DNA of 62,000 nucleotides from assembly GCA_949358305.1 (NCBI GenBank), contig OX442314.1:31801608-31863607 (forward strand), read 5' to 3'. Position numbers and translations under genes: made by a program. This DNA comes from Strigamia acuminata (lineage: Eukaryota > Arthropoda > Chilopoda > Geophilomorpha > Linotaeniidae). Positions within the stretch are counted from its first letter, which is position 1; every line of letters begins with the position of its first letter. Positions 1 through 10,279 of the stretch are shown here, piece after piece. The notes below the pieces were generated by a model. That model had not been told where the DNA came from, did not search any database, and was given only the letters and a program-made list of their open reading frames with translations.

Positions 1-2132
1 ACCTTCCCCCCCTCCACTCGCTTCGGTCCCGCCTCGAAGTCGCCGTCGTCGTCGCGCCCTTCTTCACCGTCTTTTCCGCACCTCTCTCCACCACCGTCTT
101 CGTGCTCTTCCGCGGGCACGGGCACCTGCAGACCCGGCGCCGAAGATGGCCCCGCGGGCACTGGCGGGACCCCCTCCGCCATAAACGTCAACACGAGCGG
201 CCGGTGTTCCGGCTGAAAGGAAAAAGGGAAAACGAATAATTAGAACGCGCCGACAACGACACGCGCAGCGGATATACCCACCGGTGATATGTCCCACTTG
301 TGCAGCATCTCGTCCATCGTCACAACAACGACGTTGTCCGTCTGTGGAACGAAGAAAAAGGAAAAACAAAACAAAACAAAACAAATTAATAAATTAATTG
401 ATCAAAATTAAATTTTACGTAAAAGAGTCGTTTACCTCTCCGATCAAAGACCGAAGTTCGTCGACGACCCATCGCGTGAGCCGAACACTCCCATCCAAAT
501 ACACCTTGCCCGACAACGACCCGTCCCAATCGTTGCGGCGGCGTTTCTTTCGCGGCGGCGAATGGGGAGCACCGCGAGCATGCTGGGTGCCGTCGTCGTC
601 GTCTTCTTCGTCGTCGTCTTCGTCCTCGTCCTCGTCCTCGGTTCGCCTCCCCTCCTCGTCTTCTCTCTCCTCTTCCTCGCGTATCCACGCCGGGGGGGTG
701 GTCCCGAACCGATGGACATCCAGCCAATGGTCGGCCAGCCCATCGGCGGACGGCGTCGCCGAGCAAAGAGGGCAATGTCCATCCTCGTCTTCGGCGTGCA
801 TCCGTTTCAACGTCTAGAGGAGGACAACAACAACAAGAACAACGTTGACGATAAAATAAAATGAAATAAATAAATAAATAAATAAATAAAGAGAAAGGAA
901 AAAGAGGAAGAAGATGAAGAAGAAAGCGAACTAGTCGTTCAACTACGGTAGTTCGATATTCACCGAAATCAAAAGACGGGGCTGGCGCGAATACAGCCGC
1001 AGCAACCCTCGGGCGGCCTCGGCCGCGTCGTCCAGGACGGCGTGCCACTTCCGCCAGTGGCGGAAAGCGTCCCGGAAGAAGCTCCCGTACTTCGTCACTT
1101 CTATAGAGAAAATTGGAATTTGAAATAAATAAATAAATAAATAAATAAATAAACAAACAAATAAATGTTTGTTCGTTCGTCTTGTTTCTTACTGTCCGGG
1201 CGGAAAGCGCACATGGCGCAGTAGTGGGCCTTATTGCCCTCCTTCTCTGGCGCCTCTTTCCCCGACGACGAGGCGCCCTTCGTCCCCCTTCTTCCCCCGC
1301 CCCCCGTTCGCTCGTTCTCTTCTCTCCCCCTCCGCCGTCGCCGCGTTGACGTGCTCCCCGTCGCCCCCTTCACCATCCGGAGCATCCTCGCCTCCATCGC
1401 CTCCATCTTCGCTTCCACCGCCGCCCCCACCGCCGCCTTAATCCTCGCTTCCGTCACCGCGTCCGTTGTCGCGGCGGCGGCGGCGGCGGCGGCGTCGGTG
1501 CCACCGGACAGCTCGTTGGCGGCGCCGGTGCCACCGGACGACTTGTCGAGCATCGTCGAGCGAGTTCCTTGTGTCTGGAAGAAGCAAAACGACTGATTAA
1601 ACAGACAATCAAAAACAAACGAGCGAACAAACGGTATACGAGTATCGACAAAAATTACCGCTTTCGCCACTTTCGCGGCCTTGGTCGCGCGACCATCGGA
1701 CAACTTCCGCTTTAGATTCCGAGGCCGCAGGGTGATGTGCAGCGGTGGCAACCGTTTCGGGGGCGGCGGCGGCGGCGTCGGCGTCGGCGATGACGACTGC
1801 GGCGACGAGACCGAAGCTCGCCCGGAAGACGGCAAAGGCGACTTCGGCGACGTCTGTGGCGTCGACGGCGCCGGAACTCGTTCCGGATGCGCCGGTGATG
1901 TGGCGTCTCCGGCGACGGTCTGCGGGTCCGGGGCGGGTTTGCACGCCCGCTGGATGTCGTTCTCCGACAACCGCTCCACGGGTACGGTGACTCGCTGTAG
2001 CAGCACCTCCGACGAAAGCGGCGCCGTCGCCTCAAACGTCTCCGGCGACGATTGCGGCGAAGACGAAGACGTCGACGCGATTAAGATTGGCGATGGGAAT
2101 CTCCCGGGCGTCTACCGAGAAAAGGAGAAAAA

Positions 2133-2172
<40 letters not shown>

Positions 2173-2177
2173 ATGAA

Positions 2178-2208
<31 letters not shown>

Positions 2209-2638
2209 AGAAACAAACAAACAAACAAACAAACAAACAAACAAACAAACAAATAAACAAATAAAGTAAATTAAAGTAAAGTAAAGTAAAATAAGGTAAA
2301 GTAAAGTAAACTCGTAAATGAGCGAGTGTGTGAGTACGGACGATCGAGTTGAGACAAGAGAAAATACCTCTCGCGGCCACTCCAGGCTGTTTGTTTGAGG
2401 AAAGAACGCGGGTAAGGAAAAAGAGAAAAAAAAATATAAAAAAAAAGAAATATGCACAAAGTTGGGTGATGGAAATGCCAAAACGTTACCTTCTTCATCC
2501 TTTTCCACGCGCTCCCTCCCGCCCTCGTCTCCCTCTTCACGGCCTTCTTATCGCCTCTCTTCTCTTTCGTCTTTCTGGCGCCCTTTTTCTCTTCCGTCCC
2601 CTTCTCCGTTCTCACCTCTCCCCCCTCATCATTCGGCT

Positions 2639-2673
<35 letters not shown>

Positions 2674-4739
2674 TCCTCATCCTCCTTCTTCTCCTTCTCC
2701 GCCATCATCCTCTCTTCCTCCTCTTCTTCCTCTTTCTTCTTCTTCTCCGCAATCACCCTCTTTTCCTCCACTTCTTCCTCCTTTTTCTTCTTCTCCGCCA
2801 TCACCCTCTTTTCCTCCTCTTCTTCCTCCTTCTTCTTCTCTTCCGCCCTCGCCTTCTTTTCCTCCTCTTTTCTCTTCTTCTTCTCCCTTTTCTCCTTCTT
2901 CTTCTTCTTCTTCTCCTCCTTCTCCTCCTCCTCTTTCTTCTTCTTCTCCGCCATCGCCCTCTCTTCCTCCTCTTCTTCCTCTTTCTTCTTCTTCTCCGCC
3001 ATCGCCCTCTTTTCCTTCTCTTTCGCTAACCACCCACGCATCCAATCACTCCTCTCGTCGGCTTCACTCTCGCTCAGCTCCTCGTCGGCCTCGTCATCGC
3101 TCTGCCCGTCGTCGGTGTCACTACTGTCATCCTCACTCTGCTCCCCCTCGGTCTCTTTCGCGTCTCTCTTTTTCCTACAAAAGAGGTGAAATTGTGAGAC
3201 ATTGCGCGCGACCCGCAAAGAACGCGTCAAACTTACACCGGCGACGCGCCCGTGGACTCCGCGGACCGCCGCTCGCTCATCGCCCGACCCGCGGGCCGCG
3301 ACAAACCCGGTGCCAACGCATTCGATGGTTGCTGCTGTTGTCGTGGCGAATCTGGCTGGATCTGGAAAGGAGCGAAACGAGCGGCGGACTAAGAAAATAA
3401 AATAAAACGAGCGTGGGAATGACGATTCTTTCACTCACCGGCGCCGTCGACCGCGACTTCGGACCGCGCAGCATCATCATCGCCGCCTCGAACACCCCAA
3501 GTCGTCCGGTCTGCGACCCGGCCGTTGTTGTCGCCGTCGCCTGCGACTCGAGCGACGCCTGGCTATTCAGGGGCAGCGTGGTGTCCTGCGACTCTTCGTC
3601 CTCGTCTTCGCCCGGGGACCGAGAAAGCTGCGTCACCCGCGAGAAAACGAAATAAACGGGATCGATAAAATAAAATAATTACGCGATAATTCTTTTACTC
3701 ACCGTCTCGGGTCCCGCGGGCCGTGGTCGGGGGTCGACCGTCGACGACGACGAGCCCGGCACGACCTGGAAGAAAACAAACGAACAGACAAATATAAGTA
3801 AACGAGCGAATTAAAGAAAAAGGCGGGCGAAAGAAAAGAAAAGAAGGAGTAACTTATGAAACGAGGCGAAACGAAACAGATCCGAGTTGGTCGGATGCGC
3901 TCTAACGCTCGTTCTCGGGCGCTACTTTGACGGCGGACGGGCAAGCGTCGAGGCCTCGGCTCGATTTTTACCGGACTCGAACTTTTTTGTTCGTGCACGT
4001 TTCGACCCAAACAAACCAACAACAATTTCACTCACCGTCGATGGGGATGGCGGCGGTAGTGGCGAATACGTCGGCGATTGCAGTAGCGGCGACGGTAGTG
4101 ACGATGACAGCGACGACCGACTCGCGGACCGTCGCGTGGGCAGCGTGACCTGGAAAGAGGCGGACGAGTTAATAAGATGAAATAATAGTGGGACAAAAAT
4201 ATTTTTTTTTTTTTTTTTTTTTTTCTAAACCCACCACCCTGTCGGGTCCTGTCGGACTCGGCACGGGCGCGTTGCCGTCGTCCGGGAAGCGAGGCTGCAA
4301 CCCTTCGTCGATGGACACGACCTGGAAACGAACGAACAAATAAAAAGAAAAAGATAAATAAAAATAAAAGGAAAAATAGAAATAAAAATAAAAATAAGTG
4401 GAAAAGTAAGATATAAAGTAACGCGTGAAACAAAACGAAACAAATCGAGGCGATTCTTTCACTCGGCGCTACCTTTGGTTCCTCGGTGGTCGACTCGGAC
4501 GCCGCCGACGTCGTCCGCTGCAGCCGCGGCATGTCGGGAACCACCGCCTCGTCGTCGATCGTGGCCTGTAAATAAGCGATCGAATTAATTAAATGAATGG
4601 ATGAATAGATGGTTTACGGAACGACTCTTTCACTTACGGGTTTCGCCGCTACAGCCACGGCATCCGTTTCTTCGACCTCGACCTCCGTTCCGATGTTGAG
4701 CTCGGTCTCATCGACTATTTTTTCTTCTTCTTTTTCCAT
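1..4739 (-). CDS. Large multi-exon two-finger C2H2 protein (copy A), 3' end beyond window
   Basis: Unrecognised gene, assembled by hand from splice sites. Exons: 4739-4638, 4565-4473, 4321-4238, 4149-4036, 3765-3703, 3627-3439, 3361-3237, 3174-2490, 2111-1659, 1574-1193, 1100-964, 813-436, 341-282, 212 to the edge. All junctions are GT-AG and keep frame, giving at least 1,025 codons. The N-terminal half is low complexity: acidic, then Ser/Pro/Thr-rich, then a Lys/Glu repeat (exon 8), then Pro-rich with poly-Ala. Finger 1 (C755, C758, H778, H783) is split by a phase-1 intron after the cysteine half; finger 2 (C823, C826, H838, H843) lies in exon 12, before an acidic run and a KKRRR patch. The start ATG follows a CAG acceptor directly, so a 5' UTR exon upstream is likely. 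Function unknown; nucleic-acid or protein binding is inference from the fingers. The last two exons are less certain than the rest. Confidence 0.7.
2120..2290. repeat. AAAT/AAAC/AAAGT microsatellite in intron 8 of copy A
   Basis: About 170 bp of AAAT units grade into AAAC and then AAAGT units. The stretch lies inside an intron of the copy A gene and breaks no exon. Confidence 0.9.
2640..3025 (-). repeat. Coding repeat for a Lys/Glu charged helix in exon 8
   Basis: On the minus strand, units of about 15-20 residues (a short RxMAEKKKKEEEE-type block) recur at least six times. A long charged single helix or coiled coil is expected (inference). The long Leu/Ser/Pro-rich open frames on the plus strand here are antisense by-products of this repeat. 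Confidence 0.8.
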
Positions 4740-4976
4740 CTGGTGTCTACGCGGGAGAAGAAAAATTAAATAAATAAATAATTAAATAAATAAAACAAAC
4801 GAACAACGTGAAAATGTGAAAATAAATTGAGTGACAAGCGACGATAAACCGGGAACGAGGGATCGAAGATGGGGCGACAGAACACGTCGCGCGAAATCCG
4901 CGAGCGGGACACCGAGCCCGCTACCCCGGCCGTTTGCGTCTCGTTATTTTATTTCATTTTATTTTTATTTATTTTT

Positions 4977-5010
4977 ATTAATTAATTAATTAATTAATTA
5001 ATTAATTAAT
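4977..5010. repeat. (AATT)n microsatellite
   Basis: Uninterrupted TTAA/AATT tetramers upstream of copy A. Confidence 0.9.
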
Positions 5011-5414
5011 TGATCAGTTAGTTAATTAAAACTAATTAAAAAGAAAAAAAAGTTGAAATGAAGCTGTTCCCGCGATCAAGTTTTCTCGCCGCCATGAGCG
5101 ACGCGACCGAAACGCGACCAAACGAATTTGCACGCCGTATTGGCGTACGCTGTTCCGCGTGTACGGGTGCATACGTGTGGTCGCGATCGTGGTTAATAGA
5201 CCAATTTGTTTACTCACTCGACAATCGACAGGCAATTGATAAACGTTGTTGGTGCCAAACAATCGCGCGCTAGGGTGCACCGTGGATAAACAAACCCGTG
5301 TGACATCTGGTGACAAGTCCGCGAACAATTTCATTTCATTTCTAACCTACAAGTAGGCGGTTTAATCAAACCAACCATCGGTTTATATTTAAAAAAAAAC
5401 AAAACAAACAAGAG

Positions 5415-5456
5415 AAAAAAATAAAATAAAATAAAATAAAATAAAATAAAATAAAA
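5415..5456. repeat. (AAAAT)n microsatellite
   Basis: Eight near-perfect AAAAT pentamers. Confidence 0.9.
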
Positions 5457-5553
5457 GGAGTCGGCGTCAAAGGAAACCGTGGTAGCGGCGCCAACGGGAC
5501 GAATCCGATCTATCAATAAGACGGGCGACCCGGCGCTGGCCGAGGAGGCGCGC

Positions 5554-5554
<1 letters not shown>

Positions 5555-5593
<39 letters not shown>

Positions 5594-5604
5594 GCTTGTC
5601 TGTC
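5555..5604. repeat. (CTGT)n microsatellite
   Basis: About eleven CTGT tetramers, one of them altered. Confidence 0.9.
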
Positions 5605-5942
5605 TCGTTTCGAAGTTGACGGATATGTTGGTCGATTTCTTTTGTTTTATCATCTATTTTGTTGTTCATTCCCTCTCTTACACGGTCGCGCCGAAACGTA
5701 ACGACACCACCGCCCCTCGTTACGTCGTTCCCGGCAGCCGTCGCTCGCCCGACGCGCCCTCGCGCGCTCCCGTGTCCCCCGCACGCGCCTAAACGCGGTC
5801 ACGTCGCAGAAGCGCGCCGATCCAGTGCCCTGATCAAAGACGTTTTGTTTCGATTTTATCGTCGCTGCGTGAGGAGAAGACAAAGACGACGACGACGACG
5901 ACGACGAAGTTCGGAAAGAGAGTCGAGAGGCTGACGAGGAAG

Positions 5943-6104
5943 ATGCGGGAGAAGACAAAAGTGGTCGCGTTGAAGTTGAACTTGACGAGGAAGAGGCTCG
6001 GGGGCCCGGGGACCGACCTGTACGAGTTGGGAGCGGATGAGTTGGAGACGGTGGACGACAAGGACGAGTCGTTTGTTTGTAATAATAACGATGTAATGAT
6101 GTAA
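5943..6104 (+). CDS. Possible 3' end of a small plus-strand gene
   Basis: A 53-codon open frame rich in Lys and Arg, then Asp and Glu, runs from an ATG at 5943 to TAA at 6102. The frame stays open upstream through an ACG repeat, so this may be the last exon of a longer gene rather than a complete one. No family is recognised and no paralogue is seen elsewhere in the window. It is reported because its composition looks more coding-like than its surroundings; it could be chance. Confidence 0.25.
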   Translation: MREKTKVVALKLNLTRKRLGGPGTDLYELGADELETVDDKDESFVCNNNDVMM

Positions 6105-6235
6105 TAATAATAATAATAACAACAAAAACAACAACAACAACAATTACAATGGTTAATGTGGATTTATTTATTTTTTTTTTATTTTATTTATTTTTTTTTT
6201 TTATATATTTGAGACAATACAATAAAAGAAAAAGA

Positions 6236-6736
6236 TCAAATTAACGAAATCCTGTGCGCCTCCGTCCAATGGCCAATCAGGTTGTCTGGAGAGGGTGTCT
6301 CCGCACAAAACGGACAGCGTCTGCCGCGTTGGTGCACCTGCCCCAATATCTAAAAGAGGGGGGGGGAAGGGAGGAAGAAACGAATTAGTTGGTTGGTTAA
6401 CTAGACGAAGGAGTTAAATGCTCACCAACGCTAGATGAGCGGGCTCGCGCGAATACATTCGTAGCAATCCCCGGATGGCCTCGTCCGCACCTTCACGGAT
6501 GTCGTGTCGCTGTCGCCAGTGGCGGAAGATGTCCATGTAAAAGTAGCCGTCCGGGTCTGAAATAAATAAGAAAAATAAAAATAAAATAAAATAAAAGAAA
6601 ATGAAAAAATAAAAAGAAAATGGACGACTAATAAGTAGATAAATAGATGTTTCTCACCGTTTGGGTGCTCGCCGCACAAAACGCAGTAATACGACCTACC
6701 GCCCTCTTCTCTGTGTGGTGCTGGTGCTCCGTTCAT
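6236..6736 (-). CDS. Minimal two-finger C2H2 protein, 107 aa (copy B)
   Basis: Three exons: 6736-6658, 6556-6426 and 6349-6236 (TGA). The introns are phase 1 and phase 0, exactly as in the matching part of copy A. Finger 1 uses C18 and C21 from exon 1 and H39 and H44 from exon 2, so the intron separates the cysteine half from the histidine half. Exon 2 then has a conserved GLLRxxSRxP helix-like tail. Finger 2 is in exon 3: C82, C85, H97, H102 (C-x2-C-x11-H-x4-H). The protein is little more than the module. An untranslated 5' exon is likely, ending at about 6890 where the donor has become a GTAA repeat. Function unknown. Splice sites, phases and paralogy make a real gene likely. Confidence 0.75.
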
Positions 6737-6823
6737 CTTTCTTTCTTCCGTGTGGGAGACGAATAAAGAATTAATTAATTAATTGAAAATAAATTGGAAA
6801 GGGAGATCACACAAAGCATCAAA

Positions 6824-6830
6824 CTTACTC

Positions 6831-6889
<59 letters not shown>
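6824..6889 (-). repeat. (GTAA)n expansion at a candidate splice donor upstream of copy B
   Basis: On the minus strand about 16 GTAA units follow the point where copy C has its 5' UTR donor GTAAGT (exon end 9202). The donor motif appears to have expanded into a microsatellite, giving many equivalent GTAAGTAA donors. Confidence 0.7.
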
Positions 6890-7128
6890 AACGAAGACGA
6901 TGTGGCGACGGGGACCGGGCGGATGATGAAACGCGCACTTGATCCACGTTGTCGTGACACTTGATGTCGAGACCGCAAACCATTTCGTCTGGACTACGGA
7001 GCGCCCGGAGATGCGCTGTACCGCGCTCGGTACAACGAGGAATTGTACGCGGGCGCGTGTGTGCAAAACATGCGGTCGATTAGCGACGTTCCCTCCGATA
7101 TGCACTCGCCGAGTGAACGGGGTCGGCA

Positions 7129-7354
7129 TCCCACGCCGAGAGAACCGTGCCGGAGAAAGAAAGTTGGAGTCGAAGCCAGCAAACGAGACTACCGGGAAAC
7201 ATCACGACCATCGTTGCGAACAACGTTGGCACGACAAAGACTTTAAAAAGACAGGCACGCTCGGGCACCCGGTGGAAGGCGAATCCTCTCGATGGCGCGT
7301 CCCATGCCGAGGGAACCGTGCCGGAGAAAGAAAGTTGGAGTCGAAGCCAGGCGG
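7129..7354 (+). repeat. Direct duplication of about 45 bp
   Basis: A GC-rich block of about 45 bp at 7129-7183 recurs with few changes at 7309-7354. It begins around a TGCCGAG motif and ends in GAAGCCAG. It lies in the degenerate region between copies B and C. Confidence 0.7.
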
Positions 7355-7611
7355 CCGAATTCCGCCACCCGGAAGTGCGTTCGTGTCCAGTTGATCGGGG
7401 ACGGAAAGAAGATCGTGGCTTGCGCGCCCAGAGACGGATGTTTGTTTGAATTTTAACGAGATGGAAAACGACGGAGTTTTGGTTGCCGGATTCGGTCGTA
7501 GCGGGGCACGCCGTTGGTGATGTTCCCGGCGCGCGATTCAAAGTGGTCAAAGTCGCTAATGTTTCGTTGTTGGCTTTGTACGGGGAGAAAAAGGAAAGAC
7601 CGAGGTCTTAA
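7190..7611 (+). pseudogene. Degenerate plus-strand coding fragment of unknown family
   Basis: Two coding-like pieces are separated by frame breaks. One (about 7190-7290) resembles a minus-strand piece at about 8010-7880; both contain IVANNV. Relative to that copy the plus-strand version has lost one base right after IVANNV (GTTGGC against GTTTGGC). The other (about 7465-7611) encodes a 48-residue C-terminus ending KKERPRS and a stop, and is repeated inverted at 8403-8256. I do not recognise the family. The frame breaks argue for a pseudogene. Confidence 0.4.
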
Positions 7612-7624
7612 AATGTGTTTGTTT
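7469..7624 (+). repeat. Left arm of an inverted repeat (partner 8248-8403)
   Basis: About 155 bp repeated in opposite orientation at 8248-8403 with only a few mismatches, separated by about 620 bp. Both arms carry the same short C-terminal coding piece. Confidence 0.85.
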
Positions 7625-7771
7625 TTTTTTTTTGTTTGTTTGCTTGTTTAGTGGCAAATTTGAATTCGATCGAGTTTCAAAAATAAATCGATCGAAACGT
7701 TAAAAACGAGACTTTAACGTAGAATTTCTCATTCGTTTTAATGGCGGCAACGACTTTTTGATCGGACGACA

Positions 7772-8050
7772 CTATCGTTTATTACAAACAAACAACGGGG
7801 TGGCGAGTAAACCGAGTGACTTCGGGCGCCGCGTTAGCATCCAAGAAACAATTAGCTCACCCGCGTGTTCGTCATCTTTGCTCGCCGCCGAGAGGATTTG
7901 CCTTCCATCGGGTGCCCGAGCGTGTCTGTCTTTTTCGAAGTCTTCGTCGCGCCAAACGTTGTTCGCGACGATGATCACGATGTTTCCTCGCAGTTCGCCG
8001 ACCTCGCGGTTTACCCGCTTCGCTCGTTGGATACGGAAGGTCGATCGGTT
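7772..8050 (-). pseudogene. Minus-strand fragment related to the 7190-7290 piece
   Basis: An open stretch on the minus strand contains [12 protein letters not shown] and ends near an AATAAA at about 7790. It matches the plus-strand fragment at 7190-7290. It lies between the inverted-repeat arms. Family and status unknown; probably a gene remnant. Confidence 0.3.
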
Positions 8051-8247
8051 TATTTTTGAATTTTGGTCGCCGAGTTCGAATTTGCCGCCGAATTTGTTCG
8101 CGCGGTCTCTCGCCGTAATATGTTTTGTTTCTTTTTTTTTTTCTTTCTTGATTTTCTGTTTAATTTTTATTTATTTATTTATTTATTTATTTTTTTATTT
8201 ATTAATTAATTAATTTATTTTTTTTTTTTACGAACCAAAAAAAAAAA

Positions 8248-8403
8248 AAACACATTTTAAGACCTCGGTCTTTCCTTTTTCTCCCCGTACAAAGCCAACA
8301 ACGAAACATTTGCGACTTTGGCCACTTTGAATCGCGCGCCGGGAACATCACCAATGGCGTGCCCCGCTACAACCGAATCCGGCAACCAAAACTCCGTCGT
8401 CCG
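8248..8403 (-). repeat. Right arm of the inverted repeat (partner 7469-7624)
   Basis: Reverse complement of 7469-7624 with a few substitutions. It includes a 48-residue open C-terminus and stop on the minus strand, about 200 bp downstream of the copy C gene. Confidence 0.85.
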
Positions 8404-8607
8404 CCTCGTTAAATAACAACTACGATTAATGTGGATTTTTTTTTATTTTTATTTTTATTTTTATTCTTATTTTTTTTATTTTTAATTAATTAAAACAAAT
8501 AAAAAGAAATGAAGAAGAAGTCATACAATACAAAAAAAAACAAAAAAACAAAAAAACAAAAAAAGGTCAAATAAAATCGAATGCACGGTCCACCGATGCT
8601 GTCTCCG

Positions 8608-9125
8608 TCATCCCTGGTGGGCGGTCGGTGCTTGAAATCTATGCGCTTCCACCCAATGGGTAGAGAGATCCTCGAAAAAGGGTGTTTCCGCGCAAAACGG
8701 ACAGCGTCCGTCGTTGTGTCGGTACACCCGTCTCAGTGCCTTGAAAAAAAAATAAAAAATAAAAAAAAATAAATTAGTTGACTAGTTAACTCGGCGAAGA
8801 AACTAAAAGCTCACCAATGCCAAACGAACGGGGTCGCGCGAATGGATTCGTAGCAGCCCTCGGGTGGAATCGTCCGCATCTCCGCCGATGTTATGGTACC
8901 GTCGCCAGTGACGAAAGGCATCTTTACAGAAAACACCGTTCGGTTCTGAAACGAGAAAAAATTAAAATCAAATAAAATATACATAATTAAAAAATAAATA
9001 AATAAATAAATTGAACAACTGATAAGTAAATAAATGGATGTTTGTTTCTTACTGTCGGGGTATTTACCGCAGCACAAAGCGCAGTAATGTGACTTGTCGC
9101 CCTCTGCATGCTGCGCTCCTTCCAT
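8608..9125 (-). CDS. Minimal two-finger C2H2 protein, 111 aa (copy C)
   Basis: Three exons: 9125-9053, 8945-8815 and 8739-8608 (TGA). Intron phases (1, 0) are the same as in copies A and B. Finger 1: C15, C18, H37, H42, split by intron 1. Exon 2 ends in the GLLRxHSRDP tail. Finger 2: C81, C84, H96, H101. A 5' UTR intron is likely (donor GTAAGT at 9201, acceptor CAG at 9133), which puts the ATG 7 nt into the second exon; the frame upstream of the ATG is closed by a stop across that junction, which supports this start. Family and function unknown. Copy C is closest to copy B in size and 5' region, so the two probably arose by tandem duplication. Confidence 0.75.
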
Positions 9126-9201
9126 CTTTCTTCTGTGTGGGAGACGAGTAGAGAATTGAAAATAAATTGGAGAGAGAAACCACACAAAACACCAAACTTA
9201 C

Positions 9202-9330
9202 CAACGGAGACGAAGTGCCGATGAAAACCGGGAGGAAAATGAAACACTCGCGCGATATACGCTGTCGGACCAACGTGCGCGTTTGTCGTGACATCTGGTG
9301 TCGAGCTCGCAAACCATTTCGTGGCCGCGC
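9202..9330 (-). promoter_or_regulatory. Candidate 5' UTR exon and promoter of copy C
   Basis: The segment ends at a GTAAGT donor (9201-9196). Around 9290-9330 it shares a block containing GTCGTGACA and a GCAAACCATTTCGT motif with the region upstream of copy B. No TATA box is evident. Confidence 0.4.
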
Positions 9331-9424
9331 GAGTCGAGGCCGTCGACTTCGAGTGGTAGCCGAGACCGTAAATGAATTCGCTTTTACCGCGACGAATCTC
9401 GCGCGACCGCGACTCCGCAAAAAT

Positions 9425-9890
9425 ACCGTATATGGCCCGTAACGGCCCGCCGACGGTCCCGTAACGGTCCCGTCACGACCCCGTCAACGGCTTGTACGGG
9501 CCGTGATGGGGTCGTGACGGGACCGTCGGCGGCCCGTTAACGGACCGTGCGGGCCGTTACGGGATCGTGACGGTCCCGTCACGATCCCGTCAACGGCTTG
9601 TACGGGCCGTTACGAGATCGTGACGGTCCCGTTGGCGGCTCGTTAACGGCCCGTACAAGCCGTTGACGGGATCGTGACGGTCCCGTCACGATCCCGTAAC
9701 GGCTCGCACGGGCCGTTAACGGGCCGCCGACGGTCCCGTGACGGTCCCGTAACGGCCTTCGTTCCCGGACTTCGGCTCGCCGACGGCCCGTACGACCTCA
9801 TGCGGGCCGTTAACGGCCCGTTAACGGGCCGCCGACGGTCCCGTCACGATCCCGTAACGGCCCGTCATGATCCCGTAACGGGCTGAAAAC
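9425..9890. repeat. GC-rich palindromic repeat array
   Basis: About 465 bp are built almost wholly from variants of ACGGTCCCGT, ACGGGCCGT, CGTTAACGG and CGATCCCGT, in both orientations, spaced about 10-12 bp. Many neighbouring units are reverse complements, so the single strand can fold into many alternative hairpins. CpG density is far above the flanks. Open frames across it are repeat by-products. Confidence 0.9.
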
Positions 9891-10279
9891 GGGAAAACTG
9901 AGGGAGTCGGGTGCGAGACCACGTGACCCGGAGTGTGGTTTTTGGGGGCGAGGGCCGTCCTCCGACCGCGCCGTGACGCGCCCCGAGTCGGATCAAGAGT
10001 CACGGCGCGTCGCGGCGCTTTCGGAGCACGCGACCCGATCCCCCCCCTCCCTCCCGTCACAAAAACCACGTTTTAGCGAAACCCTTGACCGGTCACAAAA
10101 CCCACCGAACACCGAAAAGCAACGAACAAAACGCGCTCGGTCGCACGAACTACTCGGCCAAAACAACATCCGCAAATTCCGCATCACAGTCGCGATCAAC
10201 GAAACAACGTATAGGCCGCCGTAATGTTAAAAAGCGGGACCCTTTCGCCCCCGACAAAATCCGCACACATACCCCAAGG
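9891..10279. other. No assigned gene; joins the palindromic array to the truncated retroelement
   Basis: GC-rich to mixed sequence with no recognised domain. It ends abruptly at 10279/10280, where retroelement sequence matching 54020 onward begins. Confidence 0.6.

Larger units (their letters stand above)
4740..5554. other. Upstream region of copy A; candidate 5' exon near 5295-5330
   Basis: No complete gene is seen. A short segment at about 5295-5330 resembles, on the minus strand, the segments upstream of copies B (about 6945-6990) and C (about 9290-9330). That suggests a shared 5' exon or promoter. The rest holds an AATT repeat (4977-5010) and an AAAAT repeat (5415-5456). Confidence 0.4.

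Noticed and set aside
2462-3400. Long Ser/Leu/Pro-rich frames on the plus strand
   Set aside because: Antisense of the Lys/Glu repeat exon of copy A; the minus-strand frame is bounded by good splice sites on both sides.
9674-9886. Arg-rich open frame across the palindromic array
   Set aside because: It follows from the repeat's composition; similar frames appear in several phases.
10150-10279. Extra C-terminal residues of pol in copy 1
   Set aside because: The duplicated sequence ends at 10280, so these codons are unrelated flanking DNA read in frame.
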